Origin: Rhodobiaceae bacterium
GTDB lineage: Bacteria; Pseudomonadota; Alphaproteobacteria; Parvibaculales; Parvibaculaceae
Reading direction: 5' to 3'
Assembly: GCA_021404525.1 (NCBI GenBank)
Contig: JAAWWE010000010.1
Span: 53,245-117,244, forward strand
Length of the DNA: 64,000 bases
Shown: positions 34,403-43,965 of the stretch, in pieces
Layout: each line of letters begins with the position of its first letter
How positions within the stretch are numbered: position 1 is the first letter of the stretch
Position numbers and translations under genes: made by a program
The notes under the pieces: generated by a model
Told to the model about the DNA's origin: nothing
Seen by the model: the letters and a program-made list of their open reading frames with translations, nothing else
Database searches by the model: none

Positions 34403-35862
34403 GCTTGGGTGGCTCCTTGCTTAAGGGGGGGTGATACAAGTGTTGCAGACAAGGAGTTTGCAAAACCACTGTCAATTTTCACTTCAGCGAAATGCCCAAA
34501 TGCGTCTTCGGGCGCCTCAACATGAACGGACTGCAAATAGGGTGACCTGCCAACCAGCTGGCCGTCCTTTTTTCCACGCCGGTCCAGGAGAACACTCATT
34601 GTGCGGCCCTCACAGGATTTGTTGAATGCTGCCTGATCAATGTTCAATTTGTCCTGCAAACGGGCCAGCCGCTCGGCTTTGACGGCCTCTTCAACCTGCA
34701 CGGTTTCGCCCGCAGCCGGTGTTCCCGGACGAGGCGAATATTTGAACGAATAGGCTTGTGCGTACCCGACCTCGCCCACCAGGGACAGCGTGTCTTCGAA
34801 GTCCTGATCGGTCTCTCCTGGGAACCCAACGATAAAATCAGAGGACAGAGCAATATCAGGGCGCGCCGCGCGAATGCGTTCAATCAGGCGCAGATAGGAA
34901 GCTGCATCATGCTGCCGGTTCATCGCGGTGAGAATATTGTTCGAGCCCGACTGTACCGGCAGATGCAGGTAAGGCATCAATACATCCACCTCGCCATGGG
35001 CGCGGATCAACTCATCGTCCATATCGCGCGGGTGGCTCGTTGTGTATCGAAGCCGATCAATACCGTCGATCTCCGCCAGCGCATAAATCAAACGACCCAG
35101 AGACCAGTCTTTCCCGTCAGACCCTTCACCGTGATAGGCGTTGACGTTCTGACCCAGAAGCGTGATTTCGCGAACGCCCCCAGCAACCAATTCTTTGGCT
35201 TCCTGAATGACCTTGGCAACCGGTCTCGAAAATTCCGCGCCGCGGGTATAGGGAACCACGCAGAAGGCACAGAATTTATCGCACCCTTCCTGAACGGTGA
35301 GAAAAGCGGTGCGCCCGCGTGCAATGGTTTTTTTCTTCTCCGGGGACGGCAGCGCATCGAACTTGTCTTCGACAGGGAAATCCGTTTCGACAATCCCGCG
35401 CGAGCCATTGTCGGTTCGTTTTAGGAGGTCAGGTAAGCGGTGATAGCTCTGGGGACCGAAGACCAAGTCAACGACCGGCGCGCGGCGCACCATCTCTTCC
35501 CCTTCAGCCTGGGCAACGCATCCTGCGACACCGATGGTCATTGACCCACCGTGGCGTTCCCGCTCTTCCTTCAGGGCGCGCAAGCGCCCGAGTTCAGAAT
35601 AAACCTTTTCAGCTGCTTTCTCGCGTATATGGCAGGTGTTCAGAATGACAAGGTCGGCCGTTGCCGGGTCCAGCGTCTCGGCATAGCCAGCCGGCGCCAG
35701 AACGTCCGCCATGCGGTCGCTGTCATAGACATTCATCTGGCAGCCATAGGTCTTGATGAAAACCGATTTCTTTTCGATCCCCTCGGCAGGCTGCACGGAC
35801 TCCTGGTCAGCCTGGCGTTCTGGGGTCTCACTTACATGCTCTGGCACTGTCGGCGCTTTCAA
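34399..35862 (-). CDS. miaB: tRNA-2-methylthio-N6-dimethylallyladenosine synthase
   Basis: Radical-SAM methylthiotransferase acting on i6A37 of tRNAs. 487 aa. The N-terminal UPF0004 domain carries its three cluster Cys in [23 protein letters not shown] and [12 protein letters not shown]. The radical SAM CxxxCxxC is in [17 protein letters not shown]. The TRAM domain is at the C-terminus ([20 protein letters not shown]). The most upstream start is a TTG at 35862 with GGAG directly against it; a GTG at 35847 is another candidate, so the first about 5 residues are uncertain. First gene of the miaB-phoH-ybeY-corC-lnt cluster. Confidence 0.95.
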   Translation of the reverse strand: MKAPTVPEHVSETPERQADQESVQPAEGIEKKSVFIKTYGCQMNVYDSDRMADVLAPAGYAETLDPATADLVILNTCHIREKAAEKVYSELGRLRALKEERERHGGSMTIGVAGCVAQAEGEEMVRRAPVVDLVFGPQSYHRLPDLLKRTDNGSRGIVETDFPVEDKFDALPSPEKKKTIARGRTAFLTVQEGCDKFCAFCVVPYTRGAEFSRPVAKVIQEAKELVAGGVREITLLGQNVNAYHGEGSDGKDWSLGRLIYALAEIDGIDRLRYTTSHPRDMDDELIRAHGEVDVLMPYLHLPVQSGSNNILTAMNRQHDAASYLRLIERIRAARPDIALSSDFIVGFPGETDQDFEDTLSLVGEVGYAQAYSFKYSPRPGTPAAGETVQVEEAVKAERLARLQDKLNIDQAAFNKSCEGRTMSVLLDRRGKKDGQLVGRSPYLQSVHVEAPEDAFGHFAEVKIDSGFANSLSATLVSPPLKQGATQA

Positions 35863-35951
35863 CTCCGCTCGATTTTCATCTGTCCATGATAGGTCCGCCT
35901 TTGTAGAGGCAGTTCTGCCGAGGACACTCCACTCTGGATCTCTATTTTGTC

Positions 35952-35994
35952 GCGTTTTCGGGCCTTAAAACAGGTCAACTTCAGCCGGAAGCGC
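35952..35994. repeat. Dispersed intergenic palindrome, copy 3
   Basis: Outer arms GCGTTTTCGG and CCGGAAGCGC pair over 10 bp with two G-U pairs; the interior is the most diverged of the family. It lies in the 196-bp gap between the acyltransferase and miaB, both on the minus strand. Confidence 0.7.
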
Positions 35995-36058
35995 TCCAGA
36001 TCGGATCATATAGAGCCAATTGGGCAAGAATACCATGACGGATGAGGTTTCGGCAGGC

Positions 36059-36946
36059 CTATTCAGCAGCAACCGTTGGCTGCCCCAATTCTTCGGATTT
36101 CCCAAGAGGCGGCGGATTTTCACCCTCTGGCTCGTCGTCTGCCTCTAGCGGCTCCCCCGCCAGCGCGCGTTTCATGCCGATGCTCGCCTGCGCCTCACAA
36201 TAGGCGGCAAGCTTTTTTCGATTGCCATGGGTGTCCAAGGTCACTGGCTCATGGAACTCCACAACGACCTCAAAAGGCCCAAGGCCGAAGGCTTCCCAAA
36301 GGTGGGGACCTAGGTCCATATCGCCATACCAGGCGAAATAGGGGCGGAACTGGCGCCCCATAGGCATGCCACAAAGCTTGGTATAGGTGATGGAAACCGG
36401 CTGTACATGGACCGGTTTGGCATCCTCTCCTGCGCCGACTGCCATTTGGGCGACGGCCATGAGCGCGCTTTTAAATGGCAGGACACGGTTGCCATCGCTT
36501 GAGGTCCCTTCAGGAAAGAGGACCAGCGTATCGCCACCAGCAATTCGGTCATGAATTTCGTTGGCGGTGGCCGCAGCCTTGGTCCGGCGCTCCCTGTCAA
36601 CGAACACGGTTTCCTGCAGACGCGCCAGCGTGCCGAAGAAGGGCCAGGCGGCGACCTCCTTCTTCGCAACAAAAGAAAGCGGGATAACTGAGCCCAGAAC
36701 CGGGATGTCCAAATATGAATTGTGGTTGGAGGCGATGAGGCAGGGACCGTCCTTAAACGGGGTCCCACGGACCGTCACTTCAATGCCGATGATCCCGCAG
36801 AGAATCCGGTGAAAGCGAACAGGCAATTTCTTGGCATAGGGACGGTTGAGCTTCACGCCCAACCACTGGACCGGGGTCACTATCAAGGCGGATATGACAA
36901 AGAGGAAGAGTTTGCTTCCAGCGCGAACATTTTTCACGAGACCCAT
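36059..36946 (-). CDS. plsC: 1-acyl-sn-glycerol-3-phosphate acyltransferase (PlsC-like)
   Basis: Acylates lysophosphatidic acid, or a related lysolipid, at the inner membrane. 295 aa. An N-terminal membrane anchor (LFLFVISALIVTPVQWLGV) is followed by the catalytic HX4D in ASNHNSYLDIPVLG and the substrate-binding FPEGTSSDGNRVLPFK. A Pro/Glu-rich tail of about 40 residues follows. An OlsB-like protein lies 20 kb away, so an ornithine-lipid role (OlsA) is possible, but neighbourhood gives no support; the general PlsC function is the safer reading. Confidence 0.85.
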   Translation of the reverse strand: MGLVKNVRAGSKLFLFVISALIVTPVQWLGVKLNRPYAKKLPVRFHRILCGIIGIEVTVRGTPFKDGPCLIASNHNSYLDIPVLGSVIPLSFVAKKEVAAWPFFGTLARLQETVFVDRERRTKAAATANEIHDRIAGGDTLVLFPEGTSSDGNRVLPFKSALMAVAQMAVGAGEDAKPVHVQPVSITYTKLCGMPMGRQFRPYFAWYGDMDLGPHLWEAFGLGPFEVVVEFHEPVTLDTHGNRKKLAAYCEAQASIGMKRALAGEPLEADDEPEGENPPPLGKSEELGQPTVAAE

Positions 36947-36997
36947 CCTCCCGCTCCCCTACCCATCAGGTGGCACGCCGCGCGGCACTTTCACCGC

Positions 36998-37468
36998 TTA
37001 CTTGGTGCTGGGAGCCTTTTTTGAATCGGCGAGCGGAATGCCATAAAGCTCCAACCGGTGATCCACCAAGTTGAATCCCAGCTCACGCGCGACAATCTGC
37101 TGAAGTCGTTCGATTTCATCATTGTGAAACTCGATGACTTCCCCCGTTTGCAAATTGATCAAATGATCATGATGTTCTTCGGTGACCTGCTCATAGCGAG
37201 AGCGACCATCCCGAAAATCATGACGTTCCAGAATGCCTGCCTCTTCAAACAGACGCACCGTGCGATAGACCGTGGCGATGGAAATCTTGTTATCAATGGC
37301 AGCAGAGCGGCGATAAACCTCTTCCACATCCGGATGGTCGTTGGCCATGGACAGAATGCGCGCGATCACGCGACGCTGCTCTGTCATCCGCATGCCTTTT
37401 TTGACACAGAGATCCTCGATGCGCTGAGGATCATCGTCTGCAGATTTGATGCGTTCTGTTTCAGGCAT
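36998..37468 (-). CDS. fur: Fur/Mur-type metal-responsive regulator
   Basis: A 156-aa Fur-family repressor. It has the HTH region MRMTEQRRVIARILSMAND with recognition helix ISIATVYRTVRLFEEAG, and metal-site residues in VTEEHHDHLINLQTGEVIEF. The CxxC zinc pair of E. coli Fur after this segment is absent, as in alphaproteobacterial Fur/Mur proteins, where the protein often answers to manganese. Only one Cys (EDLCVKK) is present. Downstream of rimI and tsaB with a 63-bp gap. The metal cannot be told from sequence. Confidence 0.9.
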   Translation of the reverse strand: MPETERIKSADDDPQRIEDLCVKKGMRMTEQRRVIARILSMANDHPDVEEVYRRSAAIDNKISIATVYRTVRLFEEAGILERHDFRDGRSRYEQVTEEHHDHLINLQTGEVIEFHNDEIERLQQIVARELGFNLVDHRLELYGIPLADSKKAPSTK

Positions 37469-37531
37469 CTCTTGTCGTTCCGGCCGCCACTGTTAAAGAT
37501 CTTCCAAGTTTAGTCTTTCGGGTCATCCTTG

Positions 37532-37984
37532 TCACCCGAGGACACGCTTCATTGTCAGGGAATCGACCCGCGTTCCATCCGCCCGTTTGTAATAGGCCGA
37601 ACGGCGTCCGACCACCTCAAAATCCCGGCTCTGATAAAGGTTGAGTGCCGCCTCATTGTCGGCTGCTACATCCAGAAAGACGGTCGAGATGGCCTCCTCA
37701 AGCATTATCCCTAGAAGGATTGTGCCAATGCCCCTTCCCCTTGCCTCTGGCAGCACGCCAATGGTGAGGATCTCAGCCTCCCCATCAATGACGCGCATCA
37801 GTACAAAACCGACGGGCTCGTCCGATGCATCATCTGTGGCAATGACGCCAAGCATGCCCGGGGTTGCAAAAAGGGAGGCCATGCTTTCAGGCGACCAGGG
37901 CTCCTCGAAACACCGGCCATGCAAGGCTGACAATATCTCAGCATGGGCGATACTCACCTGCTCTGTGCGCAGGGTGTCGCTCAC
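37532..37984 (-). CDS. rimI: Ribosomal-protein-alanine N-acetyltransferase (RimI-type GNAT)
   Basis: GNAT acetyltransferase that modifies the N-terminus of S18 in E. coli. 150 aa. The acetyl-CoA site is TIGVLPEARGRGIGTILLG (V/I-x4-R-G-x-G pattern). FEEPWSPESMASLFATPG near the N-terminus and DNEAALNLYQSRDFEVVGRR near the end are RimI-like. It starts with GTG overlapping the tsaB stop (GTGA), which couples translation. The tsaB-rimI pair is conserved widely. Confidence 0.92.
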   Translation of the reverse strand: MSDTLRTEQVSIAHAEILSALHGRCFEEPWSPESMASLFATPGMLGVIATDDASDEPVGFVLMRVIDGEAEILTIGVLPEARGRGIGTILLGIMLEEAISTVFLDVAADNEAALNLYQSRDFEVVGRRSAYYKRADGTRVDSLTMKRVLG

Positions 37985-38679
37985 GATGGCCCCGTCGTGG
38001 AGCCCAGCAAAGGCTTCGTGGGAAGCTTTGCATCAGGCGCGCGCAGATAGAGTGGCCCCGGCAAACCATCCGCTTCCGGTAGGCGGCCCGCTGCGATCTC
38101 CGCCACCACCCGTGCATCAGGCAGCGGAGCAGCAGAAGACAGACCAATAGGATGGGTATGTTCGCTCAATCGGTCGCGCACGAGCTCCGCGCCGGTCCCC
38201 ACGCATAGGAGGGGCAGATCTGGGACATGGGCTGTTACGTCATCGAGAGACACCAAAGCCGGTTCTGTCAGCCCGGTACCATCGGGCGCAAAACATTGAA
38301 GATAGGCTTCGTTCCGCCGCGCATCGAAACTCGCCACGATGGCCGTGCCCTCCTCTGCCTCGCGCCTTACAGGCCAGGCAATCGCTTCAAGCGTTGTGAC
38401 CCCGATCAAGGGCTTGCCCGCTGCGACGGCGAGGCCTCGCGCCGTTGCAAGGCCAACGCGCAGACCGGTGAAAGTGCCTGGACCAACTGTCACTGCCAGT
38501 GCATCCAGACCTTCAAAAGCGAACCCTGTTTCTGACTGAACCTCTTCAATCATGGGCACCAGGGCTTCCGCATGGCCCTTGGGCATCGGCAATAGGCGAT
38601 GTCCTGCCACCGCGCCCTCCCGCCAAAGAGCGACGGAGCAGGCAGCCTGTCCGGTATCGATGGCAAGAAGCGTGGTCAT
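37981..38679 (-). CDS. tsaB: tRNA threonylcarbamoyladenosine biosynthesis protein TsaB
   Basis: Non-catalytic partner of TsaD/TsaE in t6A37 synthesis. 232 aa. The ASKHA ATPase-like fold opens with LLAIDTGQAACSVALWREG, then HAEALVPMIEEVQSETGF and VTVGPGTFTGLRVGLATARG. Overlapped by rimI. The gene order tsaB-rimI-fur is usual for this class. Confidence 0.93.
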   Translation of the reverse strand: MTTLLAIDTGQAACSVALWREGAVAGHRLLPMPKGHAEALVPMIEEVQSETGFAFEGLDALAVTVGPGTFTGLRVGLATARGLAVAAGKPLIGVTTLEAIAWPVRREAEEGTAIVASFDARRNEAYLQCFAPDGTGLTEPALVSLDDVTAHVPDLPLLCVGTGAELVRDRLSEHTHPIGLSSAAPLPDARVVAEIAAGRLPEADGLPGPLYLRAPDAKLPTKPLLGSTTGPS

Positions 38680-38702
38680 GTTTTTGTGTTTAGCTGCAGC
38701 TG

Positions 38703-39296
38703 TCAGACAATGGAACAGGCGTCGTCGAATGCGAGGCGCGGCGAGCGCTCAAACAGCTCTCTGCTCGCATCCCCATAGCCAATATTACAGATGAAGTTCG
38801 CCTTCACCTTGCCATCTGGGAAAAACGCGTCGTTGACGGCGGCCGGGTCGAAGCCGGACATGGGACCACAATCGAGACCGAGCGAACGGGCCGCGATCAT
38901 GAAATAAGCGCCCTGCAGACTGGAATTGCGAAAAGCCGTTTCCTGAATGAGCGGATCATTGCCTGCAAACCAGTTCCGCGCATCTGGATTGTGCGGGAAG
39001 AGCTCCGGGATCTTTTCGAAGAACTCGAGATCATAACCGATGATGGCGCAGGCAGGGGCTTCTTTGGTCTTGCCCTGGTTTTGCGGCAGGAGGGCTGGCA
39101 TCAGCTTTTCTTTGGCTTCATCCGAGCGCACAAAGACGATCCGAGCAGGCGAGCAGTTGGCGCTGGTCGGCCCCATTTTCATGAGATCATAAAGTTCTTT
39201 TAGCGTTTCATCCGAAACGGGTTTATCCGTCCACGCATTAAATGATCTGGCATCCCGGAAAATCGTATCCAGTGCGGCTCCGTCCAGCGTCCCCAT
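38703..39296 (-). CDS. RutE-like malonic semialdehyde reductase / nitroreductase
   Basis: A 197-aa FMN nitroreductase-fold protein. The start [20 protein letters not shown] and [20 protein letters not shown] are diagnostic of the RutE/HadB group, which reduces malonic semialdehyde to 3-hydroxypropionate during pyrimidine breakdown. [20 protein letters not shown] is also conserved there. No rut operon is present, so the physiological substrate is open and general aldehyde or nitro reduction is possible. It lies 23 bp upstream of tsaB. Confidence 0.85.
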   Translation of the reverse strand: MGTLDGAALDTIFRDARSFNAWTDKPVSDETLKELYDLMKMGPTSANCSPARIVFVRSDEAKEKLMPALLPQNQGKTKEAPACAIIGYDLEFFEKIPELFPHNPDARNWFAGNDPLIQETAFRNSSLQGAYFMIAARSLGLDCGPMSGFDPAAVNDAFFPDGKVKANFICNIGYGDASRELFERSPRLAFDDACSIV

Positions 39297-39331
39297 AGTC
39301 TTTCCTTGTTTTGGTGTAATCAGCGTCGGGT

Positions 39332-39886
39332 TTATACCGCGCGGACTTCTTCGATCTCAGGCACAAAGTGCTTCAGCATATTCTCAACACCATGCTTGAG
39401 CGTTTGCGTTGATGCGGGGCACCCGGCACAGGCACCAACCATGTTGAGATAGACAATGCCCTTGTCGAACCCCTGGAACGTGATGTCGCCGCCATCCTGC
39501 GCCACGACCGGGCGCACACGGGTGTCGAGCAGTTCTTTGATCTGACCGACGATCTCGGAATCACCTTCTGTGACCTCGTTCGGGTCCACATTCTCGACAC
39601 TGTCGGTCATAAGCGGCGCGCCGGAAGTGAAGTGCTGCATGATGGCGCCTAAGAGTGCCGGCTTAATGTGCTGCCACTCCACATCACCCTTGGTAATGGT
39701 GATGAAGTCAGCACCAAAGAAAACACCGGCAACGCCATCCACGTCGAAGAGGGCCTTGGCGAGCGGCGAGCGCTCAGCGGCGGTGGCATTGGGGAAGTCA
39801 GCCGCGTGGCCATCACCCAACACATCCTGACCCGGCAGGAATTTGAGAGTTGCGGGGTTTGGCGTTGATTCCGTCTGAATAAACAT
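39332..39886 (-). CDS. NifU/NfuA-family iron-sulfur cluster carrier
   Basis: A 184-aa protein with an N-terminal Nfu domain ([20 protein letters not shown]) and a C-terminal NifU-like domain with the cluster-binding CxxC in [20 protein letters not shown]. Such proteins pass 4Fe-4S clusters to target enzymes; the miaB product encoded nearby is a typical client in other species. The ATG at 39886 matches the usual N-terminus; the longer frame to 39934 is not supported. It lies 35 bp upstream of the RutE-like gene. Confidence 0.92.
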   Translation of the reverse strand: MFIQTESTPNPATLKFLPGQDVLGDGHAADFPNATAAERSPLAKALFDVDGVAGVFFGADFITITKGDVEWQHIKPALLGAIMQHFTSGAPLMTDSVENVDPNEVTEGDSEIVGQIKELLDTRVRPVVAQDGGDITFQGFDKGIVYLNMVGACAGCPASTQTLKHGVENMLKHFVPEIEEVRAV

Positions 39887-40046
39887 GCGCCTGCTCCTTG
39901 AAGGGGACAAATCCGATAACCCCTTGGATGACATGGGATTTTGGACTGTTTCTAACCTCTAAATGGCCGAAATGGTACCGGGATTCAAGCCCAACCAGCG
40001 TACTCAGGTATTTCAGCGCCCAAATCAGCTGGAAACAGGCGAAAAC

Positions 40047-40571
40047 TCACGCCAGATCGTGAATTTCGTCCTCTGTGAGCGACCCTGGAACCACGGTCAC
40101 CGGGATGGAAAAGCCGGTCCCGGCCCCGCCGGCTGCCATTTGCACCAACGGACCAGGGCCTTCCTTTTTATCCGTCCCGGCCGCAAGCACGAGAATAGAG
40201 ATCGCCGGATCTTCCTTGATCATGGCCTTCACAATATCGGGTTTTGTGCCTTCGCGAATTTCCAGCTCCGGCATAAGGCCCGAGACCTCGTTCACCCGGG
40301 CTGCATGACGATGCAGAATGCGTTCTGCTTCTTCCCGCGCCTCTTCTTTCATGAGGTTCTCAACACCAAGCCAATGCTCAAAGCCGCCGGGCTCAAGTGC
40401 TGCCAGCAGGACAAGGCCGCCTTTTGTGTGGCGGGCACGACGGGCAGCAAAGTGGATCGCCACTTCGCATTCAGAGGTCTCGTCGACGACGACCAGAAAC
40501 TTCCGCCGTTTGATTGGGGCAGCGTCCGTGTCTTTCGCCATTTCTGTTTCTTTGGCTGTCATGGACGACAT
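40047..40571 (-). CDS. Universal stress protein (UspA family)
   Basis: A 174-aa single-domain Usp protein. It shows RKFLVVVDETSECEVAIHFA at the N-terminus and SILVLAAGTDKKEGPGPLV further on. The ATP-binding G-x2-G-x9-G-S/T is only loosely present (AAGGAGTGFSIPVTVVPG), so ATP binding is uncertain. The start ATG at 40571 follows AAGGGTGG; ATGs three and ten codons later are possible. It lies between DUF2333 and Nfu. This Usp/Nfu/RutE/tsaB order recurs in Alphaproteobacteria. Confidence 0.85.
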   Translation of the reverse strand: MSSMTAKETEMAKDTDAAPIKRRKFLVVVDETSECEVAIHFAARRARHTKGGLVLLAALEPGGFEHWLGVENLMKEEAREEAERILHRHAARVNEVSGLMPELEIREGTKPDIVKAMIKEDPAISILVLAAGTDKKEGPGPLVQMAAGGAGTGFSIPVTVVPGSLTEDEIHDLA

Positions 40572-40625
40572 GCTGCCACCCTTTCAGGCAGCCCGTCTAC
40601 GGCCAAAAACGCACCAATGCCGTAT

Positions 40626-41657
40626 TTACTTAAGTAAGATATTCGTGATTTCGCGAAGTTGCGTGCGGGCGCGCAGCAGATAAAAGCCCTGCGACGCCAG
40701 ATGGCTCGGCTGAATTTGCGCGTCAGGCGCACCGTTCACCACCACCATGGGCGAGAGCATGGCTGCTTTCAGCATGCTGTCGAGCATCTGCTCCCAGGCC
40801 GTGTTCAGCTCGCGCTCGGTGATGAGCGCGTCAAAGTCTTTGCCGAGCGCATCCAGCAAAAGATAGTAGGCGTAGAGCTGACCCTTCACATTGTAGAAAT
40901 GATCGTCTGCGGATGTATCGATAAAGCTGCCGGAATTTTCAACGACAGCCTGGTCCAGCACTGCAGATGAAGAGCCTATATCCAGCGCAATGCGATCAAG
41001 GGTTGCCATGAGATTGTCGCCGCGGCGTTCAAAGACCGCCTCACCCGCTGCCAGTCGCTGATTGTATTTGAGCAACGCGCTGCGGGCTTCACGATATTGT
41101 GCTTCCGATGAGGCGCGCGGCATGAGCGAGACGGACGGGTCCCAGACCCAGACGTCGCCTGCATATTGCAACAGACCCGACGCAGACTGTAGATCCGGAT
41201 CGGCCTGACTGGAGCCTCGCGTGCGGCCCAGTTGATCCGTCAGCTCAAATGAGAAACGTGCGAGCGCTGAGATCACGCCCTGCTGATAGTTCGGCATATT
41301 GTCGAGGAAAGCGGACGGCACAAACCACGGGTCGTTTGAGGTCCAGCGCTTATCATTTACTTCGCGCTGGATGAGCGCTGCCGTCATCGCCACCGCATGA
41401 GACCCGCCGGGCACCACATCTTCTGCTGCCGGGCGGAAGTTTGGATCGTCTTCAATGTCATTGATCCAGAGACCGCCGACCACATAGTAGAGAAACAGGA
41501 AGACAAGGACGCCGATGCCGGTCTTCCGCGCCGCGCCGCCTTTGAAAAAGCGTCCAAGATTGCCAATCTTGAATGAGGGGAAGGAGCCGCCTTTGCGGTA
41601 CATCCAGCGGTGTTTCAGACGATCTTTATAACCACCGAGCGTATCGCGGAGGGTCAT
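40626..41657 (-). CDS. DUF2333 family membrane-anchored protein
   Basis: A 343-aa protein with a basic cytoplasmic N-terminus, one membrane segment at about residues 47-64 (IGVLVFLFLYYVVGGLW) and a large periplasmic domain. Conserved-looking segments are QREVNDKRWTSNDPWFVPSA, LDNMPNYQQGVISALARFSF and DHFYNVKGQLYAYYLLLDAL, which fit DUF2333. Function is not known. The gene lies 54 bp upstream of the universal stress protein and downstream of a palindromic repeat. Confidence 0.82.
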   Translation of the reverse strand: MTLRDTLGGYKDRLKHRWMYRKGGSFPSFKIGNLGRFFKGGAARKTGIGVLVFLFLYYVVGGLWINDIEDDPNFRPAAEDVVPGGSHAVAMTAALIQREVNDKRWTSNDPWFVPSAFLDNMPNYQQGVISALARFSFELTDQLGRTRGSSQADPDLQSASGLLQYAGDVWVWDPSVSLMPRASSEAQYREARSALLKYNQRLAAGEAVFERRGDNLMATLDRIALDIGSSSAVLDQAVVENSGSFIDTSADDHFYNVKGQLYAYYLLLDALGKDFDALITERELNTAWEQMLDSMLKAAMLSPMVVVNGAPDAQIQPSHLASQGFYLLRARTQLREITNILLK

Positions 41658-41700
41658 GTGGCTTCCTTTTTTAGCCGTTCTTCAACGGCCTTCTTTGGCC

Positions 41701-41743
41701 GCGTTTTCGAACCACAAAAGTTTGCAACTTTTGCTGAAAACGC
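41701..41743. repeat. Dispersed intergenic palindrome, copy 4
   Basis: Outer arms GCGTTTTC / GAAAACGC and inner arms CAAAAGTT / AACTTTTG with a TGC loop: the most regular copy, able to form a compound hairpin of two stacked stems. It lies in the 154-bp gap between kdsA and DUF2333. Confidence 0.9.
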
Positions 41744-41811
41744 TCTTGGTAGAAATGTGGGCGCTTTAACGCTTTTGTTCAAGCGCTGCCACTAAATGGT
41801 CAAAAAGCAGC

Positions 41812-42651
41812 TCAGTTGCCCGCTGTGATCGGCTTCACCAATTCATCCACCGCTTTCACCTGCCCCAGGAGCTTGGGGAGGTCCTCAAACGGCAGAGCGC
41901 TTGGCCCATCGCATTTTGCCTTGTCCGGGTCTTCATGCGCTTCAAGGAAAAGTGCGGCAACACCCACGGCAATGCCTGCCCGCGCCAGATCATAGATCTG
42001 TTCGCGCCGACCCCCGGACGCTTTTGATCCGGGCGCGCGTGTCTGCAAGGCATGGGTCACGTCGAAGACGATCGGTACATTGTTGTTTTCATTTTTAATG
42101 ACGCCAAAGCCCAGCATGTCGACCACGAGATTGTCGTAGCCAAAGCTCGACCCGCGTTCACAGACCATGACCTGATCATTCCCACAGGATTTGATCTTGT
42201 CGACAATGTTCGGGATCTGCTGCGGGCTCAAAAATTGCGGCTTCTTCACATTGATCGGCAGGCCCGCTTCGGCGATGGCGCGCACCAAGTCTGTCTGGCG
42301 CGCAAGGAAAGCTGGGATCTGGAGTATGTCCAAGACTTCCGCGGCGGGCTTTACCTGCTCAATCTCGTGAATGTCGGAAATCACTGGCACGCCGAAAGTC
42401 GCTTTGATCTCCTGAAAGATCTTCAAGCCTTCTTCAAGGCCCGGTCCACGGAAGGAGTCTACTGACGAGCGGTTCGCTTTATCAAACGAGGCTTTGAAGA
42501 TGTAGGGCAGTTCAAGTTTTGTTGCCTGCTCGATATAGATCTCAGCTGCCTTCATGGCCATGTCGCGGGACTCGATGACATTCACACCGCCAATAAGGGT
42601 GAGCGGCTTGTCATTTCCGATTTCAATGCCTGCAACGGTGACTGAACTCAT
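41812..42651 (-). CDS. kdsA: 3-deoxy-8-phosphooctulonate (KDO-8-P) synthase
   Basis: Condenses phosphoenolpyruvate with arabinose 5-phosphate to KDO-8-P for lipopolysaccharide core synthesis. 279 aa from the ATG at 42651, behind AGGAGAATTATCG. Motifs include [40 protein letters not shown] and [32 protein letters not shown] near the C-terminus is diagnostic. A frame extending to 42693 is not supported. An inverted repeat and candidate promoter lie 50-85 bp upstream. Confidence 0.95.
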   Translation of the reverse strand: MSSVTVAGIEIGNDKPLTLIGGVNVIESRDMAMKAAEIYIEQATKLELPYIFKASFDKANRSSVDSFRGPGLEEGLKIFQEIKATFGVPVISDIHEIEQVKPAAEVLDILQIPAFLARQTDLVRAIAEAGLPINVKKPQFLSPQQIPNIVDKIKSCGNDQVMVCERGSSFGYDNLVVDMLGFGVIKNENNNVPIVFDVTHALQTRAPGSKASGGRREQIYDLARAGIAVGVAALFLEAHEDPDKAKCDGPSALPFEDLPKLLGQVKAVDELVKPITAGN

Positions 42652-42701
42652 CGATAATTCTCCTGGCTCACAACGCCTCTGGGCGTGTTGCATTTATTGG
42701 A

Positions 42702-42736
42702 GCCAAAAATTGCGTCAAGTTCACACATTTTTTGGC
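42702..42736 (-). promoter_or_regulatory. Inverted repeat around the kdsA promoter region
   Basis: GCCAAAAAT (42702-42710) and ATTTTTTGGC (42727-42736) face each other across 16 bp. The minus-strand -35 candidate TTGACG falls inside the spacer. It could be an operator for kdsA or a weak terminator for trpS, whose stop lies 27 bp away. Confidence 0.4.
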
Positions 42737-42763
42737 ACTCAAACAAACCAAACACAACACTCC

Positions 42764-43780
42764 CTAAATAAACCCAACAATTTCTTTCACGCGGGAAACT
42801 ACCGGCTGTGCAATCGCATCCGCCCGCTCTCCGCCTTTCTGAAGAACACTGTCAATGTACGCCGTGTCGTCCATCAGGCGCGCCATCTCACCGGTAATGG
42901 GCGAGAGCTTCTCATTGGCAAGCTCCGCAAGGGCTGGCTTGAAGCTTGAGAATTGCGACCCGCCATGCTCCTGAAGAACCGCTTCTTTTGTCGTCCCGCC
43001 AAGCGCCGCATAAATGCCGACGAGATTGTCTGCTTCAGGCCGTTCTTTGAGGCCATCCAGTTCTGAGGGCAGTGGCTCAGGGTCGGTGCGGGCTTTACGG
43101 ATTTTCTTCGCGATGTCATCAGCTGAATCGGTCAGGGTAATGCGGCTCATGTCTGAGGGATCCGACTTGGACATTTTCTTTGACCCGTCGCGCAGGCTCA
43201 TGACCCGGGTGGCCGCCCCCATGATCAAAGGTTCGGGCAGGGGGAAAAACTCCTCACCGCCGAACGCGCCAAAGTCATTGTTGAACTTCTGGGCAATGTC
43301 CCGGGCAAGTTCCAGGTGCTGCTTCTGATCATCACCGACAGGCACGTGGGTCGCGCGGTAGGCCAAAATGTCGGCTGCCATCAGAACCGGATAGTCATAA
43401 AGACCCACAGATGCGTTTTCACGGTTCTTGCCCGCCTTCTCTTTGAACTGGGTCATGCGGTTCAGCCAGCCCATGCGCGCCACGCAGTTCAACACCCATG
43501 TCAGCTCGCCATGAGCGGAGACTTTGGACTGATTAAAGATCACCTGTTTCTCAGCATCAACACCGGCTGCAATATAGGCGGCAGCCACTTCCCGGGTGTT
43601 GTGCGCCAGTTCCTTTGGATCCTGCCAGACCGTGATCGCGTGCATATCGACAACGCAATAGATGCACTCATGGGTTTCCTGCAGTCCGACAAAGTTTCGG
43701 ATCGCGCCCAGATAGTTTCCCAGATGCAGGTTTCCGGTGGGTTGAACCCCGGAAAACACACGATTGGTTGGCTGTTCCAT
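42764..43780 (-). CDS. trpS: Tryptophanyl-tRNA synthetase
   Basis: Class I aminoacyl-tRNA synthetase charging tRNA-Trp. 338 aa. The HIGH-type motif is in [19 protein letters not shown] and the KMSKS loop in [37 protein letters not shown] is also conserved. It is preceded on the minus strand by a palindromic repeat and murJ. The glnD-murJ-trpS order is common in Alphaproteobacteria. Confidence 0.96.
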   Translation of the reverse strand: MEQPTNRVFSGVQPTGNLHLGNYLGAIRNFVGLQETHECIYCVVDMHAITVWQDPKELAHNTREVAAAYIAAGVDAEKQVIFNQSKVSAHGELTWVLNCVARMGWLNRMTQFKEKAGKNRENASVGLYDYPVLMAADILAYRATHVPVGDDQKQHLELARDIAQKFNNDFGAFGGEEFFPLPEPLIMGAATRVMSLRDGSKKMSKSDPSDMSRITLTDSADDIAKKIRKARTDPEPLPSELDGLKERPEADNLVGIYAALGGTTKEAVLQEHGGSQFSSFKPALAELANEKLSPITGEMARLMDDTAYIDSVLQKGGERADAIAQPVVSRVKEIVGFI

Positions 43781-43840
43781 TGGATCTACTCTTTATTGTT
43801 GTTGCTGTCGCTTTGGACCACGACACGCGCTTATTTCGTC

Positions 43841-43894
43841 GCGTTTCCACCCCAAGTCTTTGGCGCTGAAGTCTGCAACTTCAGCTGGCAACGC
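43841..43894. repeat. Dispersed intergenic palindrome, copy 5 (expanded)
   Basis: Outer arms GCGTT / AACGC, inner arms CTGAAGT / ACTTCAG around the shared CTGCA core, plus an extra small palindrome CCAAGTCTTTGG inserted in the left half. It lies in the 185-bp gap between murJ and trpS. Confidence 0.75.
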
Positions 43895-43965
43895 TTCAGG
43901 ACGGTATGCGCCGCCCGAGCGGTCCTTGCAAGACCCCTGGGGGCAGTTCACCGTTTTTCTCAGGG

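Noticed and set aside
39960..40040. A tRNA-like T-arm on the minus strand (GGGCTTGAATCCC) between nfu and the universal stress gene.
   Set aside because: The loop lacks the invariant C of the T loop, no matching acceptor, D or anticodon arms are found upstream, and no proper 3' end follows.
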